Below, one piece after another: positions 1 to 7,082 of a stretch of 8,969 nucleotides of DNA. The stretch comes from Flavobacteriales bacterium UBA720 (GTDB taxonomy: Bacteria; Bacteroidota; Bacteroidia; Flavobacteriales; Weeksellaceae): NCBI GenBank assembly GCA_002297505.1, contig DBLQ01000069.1, positions 1 through 8,969 on the forward strand, written 5' to 3'. Both the position numbers and the translations under genes were made by a program. The notes beneath the pieces are model-generated. The model did no database searches, was not told the DNA's origin, and was given only the letters and a program-made list of their open reading frames with translations. Position 1 is the first letter of the stretch, and each line of letters starts with the position of its first letter.

Positions 1-1
1 T

Positions 2-241
2 TCACTCATTTTTCCTGCTCTTGGGGTATTGGCAATCAAAACAGTTCCTGCGGCTAATCAGGGTTCTGCGCTGGCCGGTTATGGTTTGTTCATCGATCTT
101 TCGTTGGGAGTAACGGGGCCGCTTACTGGTGGCGTCGCGGATTCTTTCGGACTTAATTATATTTTTCCGTTCAGCATTGCTATCGTACTGATTGGCCTGG
201 CTCTGGTTTTCTGGCTGAAGATGAACAAATCAAATCATTAG
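2..241 (+). CDS. MFS transporter, C-terminal part (5' end outside window)
   Basis: The reading frame is open from base 2 and ends at TAG 239-241, giving the last ~79 residues of a major-facilitator-superfamily permease. What is visible are two hydrophobic segments fitting the final membrane helices: one around 'GYGLFIDLSLGVTGPLTG' and one around 'YIFPFSIAIVLIGLALVFWL', followed by a short basic tail (KMNKSNH). The stretch FPALGV...KTVP...GSALAGYGLFIDLSLG resembles the sugar/drug efflux-like MFS proteins of the YfcJ/YhhS type, from memory of the family. The substrate cannot be told from this fragment. The SulP gene starts 14 bases after the stop on the same strand, so the two are probably co-transcribed. 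A start inside the fragment (TTG at 29) is not meaningful because the homology runs off the left edge. Confidence 0.75.
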   Translation, partial: SLIFPALGVLAIKTVPAANQGSALAGYGLFIDLSLGVTGPLTGGVADSFGLNYIFPFSIAIVLIGLALVFWLKMNKSNH

Positions 242-255
242 ATAAAACTGTACCG

Positions 256-1775
256 ATGCAGAAAATGCTGAACCTATTTGATTTTTCTCAAAAAGTCAAT
301 TACCGTAACGAAATTTTCGCCGGCCTCACAGTCGCGATGACGATGATACCGGAATCTTTATCTTTCGCAATTCTTGCAGGCTTCTCTCCGCTCACAGGTT
401 TGTATGCCGCATTTATTATGGGATTGGTAACGGCCATTCTTGGAGGCAGGCCAGGCTTGATTTCCGGCGGTGCTGGTGCTACGGTCATTGTGCTCATTCC
501 TTTGATGCTATCTCACGGAATCGAATATGTTTTTGGCGCCGTTGTGTTTGCCGGAATCATCCAGATCCTCATTGGTATTTTTAAATTAGGAAAATTAATC
601 CGGCTGGTACCGCAGCCTGTGATGTACGGTTTTGTCAACGGGTTGGCGATTGTGATTTTTATGTCACAGATCAGCCAATTCAAGATTCTGGGTTCCAACA
701 TTTGGCTCAGTGGATCTGCGCTATACACCATGATAGGTTTGGTATTGCTGACAATTCTGGTGGTCGTTGTATTTCCTCGCGTCAGCAAAAAAGTTCCTGC
801 ATCTCTCGTGGCTATTGCAGTGACTTTTGCGCTGGTCATTATTTTTGGGATACAGACCAGAACGGTGAGTGATATTGCCAATATTGCAGGAGGTTTTCCT
901 CCTTTTCATATTCCCAAGATTACGCTTTCTTTTGATGTGCTGAAAGTTATTTTTCCGTACGCGCTCATCATGTCCACAGTGGGTCTCACAGAAGGACTTT
1001 TGACGCTGAATCTGGTAGATGAGATTACAAATACGAAGGTAAAAGCAACCGCGAATGTATTGCCCAGGGAACCGCGAATATCCTGAACGGTTTTTTCAGC
1101 GGAATGGGCGGCTGTCCTATGATTGCACAGACACTGGTGAATTTATCCGCCGGTGCACGTGCACGCTTATCAGGAATTATCGCAGCGTTGGTTATTCTTG
1201 TTATTATTCTTTTTGGCGCACCGGTCATTGGCAAGATGCCTGTTGCTGCGCTAATAGGCGTTATGATAATGGTGGCAGCAGGAACTTTTGAATGGGCAAG
1301 TTTCAAAGCCATCAGGCGCTTTCCAAAGTCAGATATTATCGTGATGGTGATTGTGACACTCATTACTGTTTTTCTGCACAATCTGGCGCTGGCGGTATTG
1401 ATCGGCGTTGTAATATCGGCATTGGTATTTGCCTGGGAAAGTGCTAAGCGCATCAGGGCCAGACATTATATAGACGATCAGGGCGTTAAGCATTACGAAA
1501 TTTTTGGACCTCTGTTCTTTGGGTCTACCACTTTATTTGCCGAAAAATTTGATGTTAAAAATGATCCTGCACAAGTAATCATTGATTTCAGGGAAAGCCG
1601 TGTGGTGGACATGTCGGCAATTGATGCCCTGAACAAACTTAGCGAACGCTATAAAAGTCTCGGAAAAAATATGAGATTAAGACATCTCAGTCCGGACTGC
1701 CGCAAACTCATCGACAATGCCGAGAGTATGGTCGATATTAATATTCTCGAAGATCCGGAATATAGAGTCCTTTAA
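256..1775 (+). pseudogene. SulP-family anion transporter with STAS domain, split by a one-base frameshift
   Basis: Two overlapping frames together make one SulP permease. The first (256-1086, frame 1) carries the N-terminal half: IFAGLTVAMTMIPESLSFAILAG and GLYAAFIMG at residues ~20-55, then a series of hydrophobic helices, ending in LLTLNLVDEITNTK. The second frame (from ~1038, frame 3) continues directly with GKSNRECIAQGTANILNGFF and SGMGGCPMIAQT, both conserved SulP sequence, then further helices, then a cytoplasmic STAS domain from about 1494 (HYEIFGPLFFGS...VIIDFRESRVVDMSAIDAL) to the stop at 1773-1775. Restoring one G at the 'aagg' at 1036-1039 gives ~506 residues, a normal length for bacterial SulP proteins. 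Members move sulfate, bicarbonate or other anions; the substrate is not decided here. As written the protein is broken after ~261 residues. A sequencing or assembly error is as likely as a true mutation. ATG 256 is the natural start; ATG 265 is an alternative. Confidence 0.88.
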
Positions 1776-1829
1776 GTATTTTGTCTATCGGAAATACTTA
1801 GATTGAAATTTATTCACAGTAAAATCTAA
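1773..1829. terminator. Two overlapping inverted repeats between convergent SulP and rnz genes
   Basis: TAAGTATTT at 1773-1781 is perfectly complementary to AAATACTTA at 1792-1800 (9 bp, 10-base loop), and TTAGATT at 1798-1804 pairs with AATCTAA at 1823-1829 (7 bp). The first stem contains the SulP stop codon and the second contains the rnz stop codon. They share bases 1798-1800, so only one full stem can form at a time. Position between two converging genes suggests a bidirectional terminator or an RNA-end stabilising structure. Neither stem is followed by a clear T tract on either strand, so classical intrinsic termination is not shown. Confidence 0.4.
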
Positions 1830-2743
1830 CCAATTTTTACTGTCTCCAGTGCCTTTGGAAGAAAAGAATTAGGAAAAACCTGGCGTGCCTCATTAGTCAT
1901 TACGCTCAGATCACTGTAACGATTGGAGAAATGACCAAGTATGAGCTTGCCCACCTGTGCTTTTTTTGCAATAGTTGCGGCCTCCAGCGCAGTAGAATGT
2001 CCCGTATAATCTGCCATTTCTTTGAGTTGGTGCAGAAAAGTAGACTCATGGTACAGCACATCCACCTTTTCAATGATCGGGATAATATCTTCTTTATACT
2101 TTGTGTCACTGCAAAACGCGTAGGAAACCGATGGTTTTGGATCCGTAGTGAGTAAATGGTTAGGGATCACGGTTCCGTCTTCCAATGGAAAATCCTTGCC
2201 CAAACGCAGATTCTGAAAATCACAAATCTCGATTTCCTTGTACCTGGAAATTTCCTTCATGTTCAGGTGTCTTTCCTTCGGCTTTTCGCGGAACAGATAA
2301 CCGTTGCAGTAAATCCTATGGTTGAGCGGAATGGTGAAGACTTCTACCCTTTTGTCTTCATAAATTTTCACGGACTGCCTGCCCTCCAACTCGTGGTAGA
2401 TGATTTCAAACCCTTTATAAGTTTCAGTAATCTCAAATATAGTTTCCAGCATTTTCTTGATGCCTTTTGGACCGTAGATGTTAAGTGGCGTTTTTCTGCC
2501 GAGAAGCCTGAAGGATGCTACAAGTCCCGGCAATCCGAAACAATGGTCACCGTGGAGGTGCGAGATAAAGATATGATTGATCTTGGAAAACCTTACTTTC
2601 GCCTTACGCATTTGTACCTGAGTGCCCTCTCCACAATCTATGAGGAAGTGTCTTTCTTCCATTTCCAGGAATTGTGAAGTAGGCGATGAATTGATCGTTG
2701 GAATAGCCGAATTGAATCCTAAAATTGTGAGATATGTGCTCAA
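1826..2743 (-). CDS. rnz: Ribonuclease Z (tRNA 3'-end processing endonuclease)
   Basis: This 305-residue protein is a short-form tRNase Z of the metallo-beta-lactamase fold, which cuts tRNA precursors after the discriminator base so that CCA can be added. The zinc-binding signature SHLHGDH lies at residues 61-67, with further expected ligands at H142 (PLNHRI), D213 (CSDTKY) and H271 (ILGHFSNRY); HEST at 232-235 and GHST at 248-251 are also family motifs. Length is typical. The best start is TTG at 2741-2743 (MSTYLTILGFNSAIPT), because that is where family similarity begins and no in-frame ATG or GTG is visible just upstream. It lies 48 bases downstream of rdgB on the same strand and may be co-transcribed with it. 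The tRNA-Arg in this window lacks an encoded CCA, which fits a need for this enzyme. Identity is secure; the start codon is less so. Confidence 0.95.
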   Translation of the reverse strand: MSTYLTILGFNSAIPTINSSPTSQFLEMEERHFLIDCGEGTQVQMRKAKVRFSKINHIFISHLHGDHCFGLPGLVASFRLLGRKTPLNIYGPKGIKKMLETIFEITETYKGFEIIYHELEGRQSVKIYEDKRVEVFTIPLNHRIYCNGYLFREKPKERHLNMKEISRYKEIEICDFQNLRLGKDFPLEDGTVIPNHLLTTDPKPSVSYAFCSDTKYKEDIIPIIEKVDVLYHESTFLHQLKEMADYTGHSTALEAATIAKKAQVGKLILGHFSNRYSDLSVMTNEARQVFPNSFLPKALETVKIG

Positions 2744-2773
2744 TTTGATTGAAGGGTATAAAAATTTGTAGGG

Positions 2774-2781
2774 TAAAGATA
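2774..2781 (-). promoter_or_regulatory. Possible -7 box for rnz
   Basis: On the minus strand this reads TATCTTTA, matching the Bacteroidota -7 consensus TAnnTTTG except for the last base. It is about 30 bases ahead of the rnz start. A matching -33 TTG element was not found at the usual spacing, so this is weak. Confidence 0.22.
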
Positions 2782-2791
2782 CAAAAACATA

Positions 2792-3382
2792 TTAAATTGA
2801 GGTGATACCCCCTTTTGCACTGAGAAATTCCAGGAATTTTTTTAAAGCTTCACTTCGGTGACTGATTTTATTTTTTTCCTCTGGTTTCATTTCAGCGAAT
2901 GTCTGGTTATAATCATCCGGAACAAAAATCGGATCGTAGCCAAATCCATCCTCACCAAACACTTCGGTCGTAAGATTTCCGTAAACACGTCCTTCGAAGA
3001 AATGTTCGCCTTCCGCATCTTTGTAGCAAAGCACTGTGATGAAATAAGCTCTTCTATTGGGCTCATCCTTCATCTCTTCAAGTACTTTTTCGATGTTTTT
3101 CTTAAAATTATGATTCCCCGCGTACCGCGCCGAATAGATTCCGGGGCGGCCGTTTAAGGCTTCTACTACAAGTCCACTATCGTCGCCCACGCTAGGTTTC
3201 CCGGTTTTTTCGAAACAATATTTTGCTTTAATCAAGGCATTATCCTGGAAGGTCTCGCCGTCTTCTATGATCTCTTCATTCAGGTCATAATCGGAAAGAC
3301 TTGTCACTACATATTCTGATCCTAGAATCTGCTGGATCTCTTCTTTTTTATGTAAATTGTGTGTTGCTACAAGAATCTGCAT
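2792..3382 (-). CDS. rdgB: XTP/dITP pyrophosphatase (RdgB/HAM1 family)
   Basis: This 196-residue protein belongs to the Ham1/RdgB family of nucleoside-triphosphate pyrophosphohydrolases, which hydrolyse dITP, XTP and ITP to monophosphates and keep deaminated purines out of DNA and RNA. Family motifs are present in order: VATHN (5-9) at the N-terminus, SVGDDSGLVVEALNGRPGIY (64-83) with the catalytic aspartates in DDSG (67-70), GFGYDPIF (146-153), and KISHRSEAL (172-180). Length is standard. Start ATG at 3380-3382 gives MQILVATHN, the usual distance from start to the THN motif. It lies 64 bases downstream of the CPBP protease gene and 48 bases upstream of rnz, all on one strand. Nothing unusual is seen in the coding sequence. 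Confidence 0.96.
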   Translation of the reverse strand: MQILVATHNLHKKEEIQQILGSEYVVTSLSDYDLNEEIIEDGETFQDNALIKAKYCFEKTGKPSVGDDSGLVVEALNGRPGIYSARYAGNHNFKKNIEKVLEEMKDEPNRRAYFITVLCYKDAEGEHFFEGRVYGNLTTEVFGEDGFGYDPIFVPDDYNQTFAEMKPEEKNKISHRSEALKKFLEFLSAKGGITSI

Positions 3383-3391
3383 TTTGTCTTA

Positions 3392-3450
3392 AATATTTTT
3401 TATTGATGATTGCTTATAATCTTTAATATTTTTTCAGTGATGATTCTTAT
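3392..3450. repeat. Imperfect 26-base tandem duplication upstream of rdgB
   Basis: AATATTTTTTATTGATGATT and its continuation at 3392-3417 recurs with small changes at 3425-3450 (AATATTTTTTCAGTGATGAT and on). Both copies share AATATTTTTT, then a variable step, then TGATGATT and CTTAT. The right copy overlaps the CPBP stop codon (3447-3449). The element fills most of the spacer between the CPBP gene and rdgB. Confidence 0.55.
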
Positions 3451-4280
3451 GGTTTCCGGCCTGATATTGCATTATTGTTGATCTGCGTTTTAAAAATCAA
3501 TCCATAAAAACTTACTCCAAAAATAATGATTCCCGTTATTAACAGAATCACACCATTCACTCCAAAAAATTTATCGTAAGTGTCCACATCCGTGTACAAT
3601 ATCATCAATGCTGAAGTTAAATTATTAAAGGCGTGAAGCAAAATTGGAACCAATAAGGAATTCGTGCGGTAGTACACCAAACCCAATACCAAACCTAGCA
3701 GCAACGCGCCCGCAAACTGCCACGGATTGAAATGCACCACGCCAAAAATCACCGCAGAAATAATAATCGCGGTAATAGGTTGAGTGCCATTATTAATAAG
3801 TCCTTTCAAAATAATACCGCGGAAAAGTACTTCTTCCAGTATCGGTGCCAGGATTACCGTCATCACAATAAGCGCTGCAGGCTCCGTCAATAGCTGGGAA
3901 AAAGCCTCCGTATACATCTTGTACAGCGGACCTAGCAATGGACCTGTAGTAGGAATAAGCTGCGTGGTAAAATCGGCTATCAGCATCATCCCGATCATCA
4001 TTGGAAATATTAAAAGATAGATTTTAAGCGGTGGCGAAGCAAAGCGGAAGCTTAGCCTGTTGCCATCTTTCCTGACCATCAGAACATCGTACAAAATCAC
4101 AGGCGAAACAAAAGTAATAATGTAAGCCAATGCCTGATACCATGCGTTTTCCCGAATATCGTTTTGCAGCAGGGCAGATAAACCCTGCCCCAAAGCATAT
4201 GCAATGGATGCGCCTACGAACAGGCCGATGATGAGCAATATTCCGGCAAAGAAATCGACTTTATAATTGGGTTCTTTCAT
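3447..4280 (-). CDS. CPBP-family intramembrane glutamic/metalloprotease
   Basis: This 277-residue multi-helix membrane protein belongs to the CPBP (CAAX protease and bacteriocin-processing; Abi) family. The defining motifs are present: EEVLFRG at residues 149-155 (catalytic glutamates E149/E150 and R154), FGVVHFNPWQF at 179-189 (H183), and LLHAFNNL at 214-221 (H216, N219/N220). Around them are about eight hydrophobic segments, starting with FFAGILLIIGLFVGASIAYA near the N-terminus and ending with VILLITGIIIFGVSFYGLIF before a short polar tail. Substrates of most bacterial members are unknown; some serve bacteriocin immunity or protein maturation. The start ATG (4278-4280) is only one base from the end of the upstream lipoprotein gene, so the two are probably translationally coupled. 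All key residues are intact, so an active enzyme is likely. Confidence 0.92.
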   Translation of the reverse strand: MKEPNYKVDFFAGILLIIGLFVGASIAYALGQGLSALLQNDIRENAWYQALAYIITFVSPVILYDVLMVRKDGNRLSFRFASPPLKIYLLIFPMMIGMMLIADFTTQLIPTTGPLLGPLYKMYTEAFSQLLTEPAALIVMTVILAPILEEVLFRGIILKGLINNGTQPITAIIISAVIFGVVHFNPWQFAGALLLGLVLGLVYYRTNSLLVPILLHAFNNLTSALMILYTDVDTYDKFFGVNGVILLITGIIIFGVSFYGLIFKTQINNNAISGRKP

Positions 4281-4281
4281 A

Positions 4282-5334
4282 TCAGCGTAGCGGTTTCATG
4301 TAAATTAATGGTTGGGAGCTGAAAGTTACGTCCTGCGGATGAAATATCTTGAAATAATCCCGAAGAACCAAATCGCAACGCACCACGCCACTTTCAAAGT
4401 AATCATTTGCACTGTCTTTTTCGCGGTTATTGATCATGTAGAGGCTACCATGATTGAAGACTTTCATTTTGCTGTAATTGGGATTCAGCGTCAGTAGTTC
4501 TTTTTTGTTCTGATGGGGACTGATGTTGATCCAATATGCCACGTTTTCAGCCTTGATAAACACTTCTTCAAAACTCAAAGGAACGGACGAAGATGCTTTG
4601 TTATCTTTAAGAATGTAATTTCCGCCGGCATCCTGGATCAATCTCGCAACAAAAGAATCTCCGCCCGGGAGAAACCATTGGCTACCATACATTTCGTTGC
4701 ATAGAATATTGGGCTTTTCTGTTTTGCTCCTGGATAGCGCCTGAATCTTTTTATAATTGTCCTCGATATTTTGGAATGCCTTCCCAGCCTGTTCTTCCAC
4801 TCCGAACAGTTTTCCAAATAACAAAAGATATTTCGACTTTTCTAATGGATCCTCTTCCAAAAATTCGTCGAGGAAAATGACCTCAACACCGTTCTTCTTC
4901 AGCATGTCATAAGTGTTGGCGAAGTTCGGGACATAGTTAGTAAAAATAACATCCGGTTTATTGGATAGGATTTTCTCAATGTCGTACTTCTGCTCGTTTC
5001 CGATATTGAAAATTTGATTTTGATCAATTAATTGATGAATTTTCTCAGAAAAAATATACTCGGGACTGGAGACACCTTTGATTCTATTTTCCAGATTAAG
5101 CTCGGAAAAGTAGCCAATCAGACTGGAGTTAAGAAGCATTGCTGTCTTAAATGGTAATCGTTCTTTCGAAATAACATTTTTAAATTTTCCTGAGTTGATG
5201 ACCAATTCTTTTGAATCGTCGGTGTAATTCACTCTTTTCGAGATCGTTATATTTCCAATGTTGGATAGAGTAATCTCTTTTTTACAGGAAATCGTAAAAA
5301 TGAAGACCAATAAAAATAAAAAAATGCGTTTCAT
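4282..5334 (-). CDS. Lipoprotein substrate-binding protein of an ABC importer (siderophore/cobalamin type)
   Basis: This 350-residue protein has a lipoprotein signal peptide: MKR, a hydrophobic core (IFLFLLVFIF), and a lipobox ending in TISC, so C17 would be lipidated. The mature part has the features of class III periplasmic binding proteins (BtuF/FepB-like): KGVSSPEYIFS near residues 86-96, then NIGNEQKYDIEKILSNKPDVIF and later LCNEMYGSQWFLPGGDSFVARLIQDAGG with SVPLSFEEVF, which fit the two lobes. Such proteins deliver iron-siderophores, haem or vitamin B12 to an ABC permease; the ligand cannot be read from sequence. No permease or ATPase gene lies in this window, so it is an orphan binding protein here. 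It starts its strand's operon, 47 bases from the divergent tRNA gene, and is followed after one base by the CPBP protease. The start ATG 5332-5334 places the signal peptide correctly. Confidence 0.88.
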   Translation of the reverse strand: MKRIFLFLLVFIFTISCKKEITLSNIGNITISKRVNYTDDSKELVINSGKFKNVISKERLPFKTAMLLNSSLIGYFSELNLENRIKGVSSPEYIFSEKIHQLIDQNQIFNIGNEQKYDIEKILSNKPDVIFTNYVPNFANTYDMLKKNGVEVIFLDEFLEEDPLEKSKYLLLFGKLFGVEEQAGKAFQNIEDNYKKIQALSRSKTEKPNILCNEMYGSQWFLPGGDSFVARLIQDAGGNYILKDNKASSSVPLSFEEVFIKAENVAYWINISPHQNKKELLTLNPNYSKMKVFNHGSLYMINNREKDSANDYFESGVVRCDLVLRDYFKIFHPQDVTFSSQPLIYMKPLR

Positions 5335-5349
5335 CTTCCAAAGAACGGA

Positions 5350-5381
5350 AAAAAGTACTATATTTGCAAACCTTTAAACAA
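5350..5381 (-). promoter_or_regulatory. Candidate promoter for the lipoprotein operon
   Basis: The minus strand shows TTG (complement of 5379-5381), 21 bases, then TACTTTTT (complement of 5350-5357), which matches TAnnTTTG at all but the last base. This would give a short leader of roughly 8-12 bases before the ATG at 5334. It overlaps the opposite-strand tRNA promoter. Confidence 0.35.
5359..5366 (+). promoter_or_regulatory. -7 box of the tRNA-Arg promoter
   Basis: TATATTTG is a perfect match to the Bacteroidota -7 element TAnnTTTG and ends 15 bases before the mature tRNA. No clear -33 TTG is seen at the usual distance upstream. The location leaves room for a short 5' leader removed by RNase P. 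Confidence 0.5.
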
Positions 5382-5455
5382 GGCCTCGTGGCGCAACTGA
5401 ATAGCGCATCTGATTACGGCTCAGAAGGTTACAGGTTTGAATCCTGTCGAGGTCA
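5382..5455 (+). tRNA. trnR: tRNA-Arg, anticodon ACG
   Basis: The 74-base sequence folds into a full cloverleaf. Acceptor stem GGCCTCG (5382-5388) pairs with CGAGGTC (5448-5454) with one G-U pair. D stem GCGC (5391-5394) pairs with GCGC (5404-5407). Anticodon stem TCTGA (5409-5413) pairs with TCAGA (5421-5425), loop TTACGGC with anticodon ACG at 5416-5418, reading CGN arginine codons after A34-to-inosine editing. T stem ACAGG (5431-5435) pairs with CCTGT (5443-5447), loop TTTGAAT. Discriminator base is A5455; the CCA end is not encoded. The 3' third overlaps, antisense, the end of the serine recombinase gene, so it appears to be the integration target of the neighbouring element. Confidence 0.96.
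5421..5455. other. Probable attachment site (tRNA-side junction of an integrated element)
   Basis: The recombinase frame crosses from element-type sequence into the 3' part of tRNA-Arg and stops at TGA (complement of 5421-5423) in the anticodon stem. Integrase genes abutting a tRNA 3' end typically mark the attachment site. The exact crossover is not determined; serine recombinases exchange at a two-base core, so a long direct repeat at the far end is not guaranteed. No second copy of the tRNA 3' end was found in the rest of the window, so the other junction should lie beyond base 8969. Confidence 0.5.
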
Positions 5456-6983
5456 CAAGACCGACATTTGGAGTTTTCACTCTCTTATGTCGGTTTTTTT
5501 TATTTCCTAATCCACTGTTATACTGATAGATACATTGAGCGACAATATTCATTTTAGGTGTTTGAAAACTTTTTCCGTCAAATTCGACTTTTTGGGGAAA
5601 TATCAAACACCCTATCGTTCTTTTTGTTAGCAGATCACCCTTCTGGTAAAGGTTTGAAAGGTTTTCCATGGAATCGAGCGCGTTTTCTATTTTTGTCTTG
5701 ATGTCAAGTTCTTTACTTTCTGAAACAATAAGATGAAGCTCCAATTCCAACTGCTCGATTTGAGTTTTTGTGAGTATTTTTATCTCTTTATAATCGTCTT
5801 CATCCAACTTATCAGAAAGATATTTATCTCTAGCATTGGCAACTTTTTCATGAAGTAAACTAATCTCTTTTGAAATAGATTTTCTTTTCGATTCTATATC
5901 GTAGGTAAATTGCTTATAATTATTCAAAAGGATTTCTTTCATAAGGTCTTTGATGAGAGGATTATATTCCAATTTTGAGATTTCCGCTTCAAATAAGTCA
6001 TTTAACGTATCAGAATCGAATCTAAACCCGCATTTATAATGGCAGTGGTAGTAATAATAGGTTTTAGATTTCCCTTTGGCACCACTAGCCGTAAGATTCT
6101 TTCCACATCTTGGACAGGTAAGAAGACCACGAAGCGGAAAACGATCATTACCTAAAACCCGTCCTCCAGGCCCCTCCATTTTTCTTTTTTTGTCCATGAT
6201 CTGCTGCACCTGATAAAATAGCCGCTCGCTAATCAGAGCTTCATGTTTTCCATCAGTGTAATAGGCCTCTTCCTGTTTGTAGTCTTCAATATAAATTTTA
6301 CCGCAATAAACCGGATTTCTCATGGCTTTGGCAAATGCGCTTCTCGACATCGATACGCCTTCCCTTTTATTCATCTGCAATCGAACGTGATCAGCAGGCA
6401 TATGACCTTTGACGACTTCATTGAAAGCCCAGACAATATTTGAGGCTTCCGGTTCTTTAAGTGCAATGTACTTTTTACCATCCTCGTGGCTTCTGTTGAT
6501 ATAACCGTATGGAGCAATACCCATCAATCGACCCTCTTTCTTCGCTCTACGCATTCCGTGAAAAGTGTTCAGCGCTCTTCTGTCGTTTTCCACTTCTGGT
6601 GTGGACAGATAGATAGCCAGCATCAGTTTGTTCTCTGGCACGGACATATCCAGGGGCTGTTCAATGGCTTGAGGAATGATATGATTTTTCTGGAGAAGAC
6701 TTATCATCTGATAAGCATCTCCTGTATTACGGCTGAACCGATCCCATTTGGTAAACAGCACAACACTGCTTTTGTGACTTTTTTTCTTAATTTCAATCAG
6801 GTACTTTTTCCACTCAGGGCGTTCAAAGCTTTTAGCTGAATGATCTTCATAAATAACCTTGTTAACTAATATATTATTGTTTTCACAATATTTGCGTAGT
6901 CTCTCGTTCTGATCTCTTTGGGAATAGCCTTTTTCAGCTTGTTCATCGGTGGAAACTCTTATGTATAGATCTGCAATTATCAT
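5421..6983 (-). CDS. Large serine recombinase (site-specific integrase)
   Basis: This 520-residue protein is a large serine recombinase. The N-terminal resolvase-type catalytic domain (~1-145) has YIRVSTDEQ (7-15) with nucleophile S11 and arginine R9, and KWDRFSRNTGDAY (79-91) with the conserved DRxSR. A recombinase domain follows (~155-270: GMRRAKKEGRLMGIAPYGY, later RNPVYCGKIYI), then a zinc ribbon with CPRC (290-293) and CHYKC (314-318), a charged helical segment likely to form a coiled coil (~360-445), and a C-terminal tail. It cuts and rejoins DNA at short attachment sites to integrate or excise an element. ATG 6981-6983 places S11 at the normal distance. The last 11 residues (VTSTGFKPVTF) and the stop are antisense to tRNA-Arg, so the tail depends on the integration junction. 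Catalytic and zinc residues are intact, so it is probably functional. It reads out of the element toward the chromosome. Confidence 0.94.
   Translation of the reverse strand: MIIADLYIRVSTDEQAEKGYSQRDQNERLRKYCENNNILVNKVIYEDHSAKSFERPEWKKYLIEIKKKSHKSSVVLFTKWDRFSRNTGDAYQMISLLQKNHIIPQAIEQPLDMSVPENKLMLAIYLSTPEVENDRRALNTFHGMRRAKKEGRLMGIAPYGYINRSHEDGKKYIALKEPEASNIVWAFNEVVKGHMPADHVRLQMNKREGVSMSRSAFAKAMRNPVYCGKIYIEDYKQEEAYYTDGKHEALISERLFYQVQQIMDKKRKMEGPGGRVLGNDRFPLRGLLTCPRCGKNLTASGAKGKSKTYYYYHCHYKCGFRFDSDTLNDLFEAEISKLEYNPLIKDLMKEILLNNYKQFTYDIESKRKSISKEISLLHEKVANARDKYLSDKLDEDDYKEIKILTKTQIEQLELELHLIVSESKELDIKTKIENALDSMENLSNLYQKGDLLTKRTIGCLIFPQKVEFDGKSFQTPKMNIVAQCIYQYNSGLGNKKNRHKRVKTPNVGLVTSTGFKPVTF
5460..5501 (+). 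terminator. Rho-independent terminator of tRNA-Arg
   Basis: ACCGACAT at 5460-5467 pairs perfectly with ATGTCGGT at 5487-5494, an inner GAGT/ACTC pair can extend the hairpin, and eight T residues follow (5494-5501). It begins five bases after the mature tRNA end, so it should end the tRNA transcript. On the minus strand there is no T tract, so it should not stop transcription of the recombinase gene, whose residues ~495-508 are encoded across it. Confidence 0.88.
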
Positions 6984-7082
6984 TATCTTGATGATTTCGT
7001 TAAAATTATTTTAGGAGCAACTTTAAGAAAACAGGTTGCAATAGAAATTCATCATTCTAATATGGTACTAAAATATAAATAA

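Noticed and set aside
1030..1090. Programmed -1 frameshift joining the two SulP frames
   Set aside because: No slippery heptamer of the X-XXY-YYZ kind is present at the joint and SulP genes are not known to use recoding; a single-base deletion is simpler.
2156..2677. A 173-codon open frame on the + strand opposite rnz
   Set aside because: It lies fully inside the well-supported ribonuclease Z gene on the other strand and its translation shows no domain character; it is a mirror frame.
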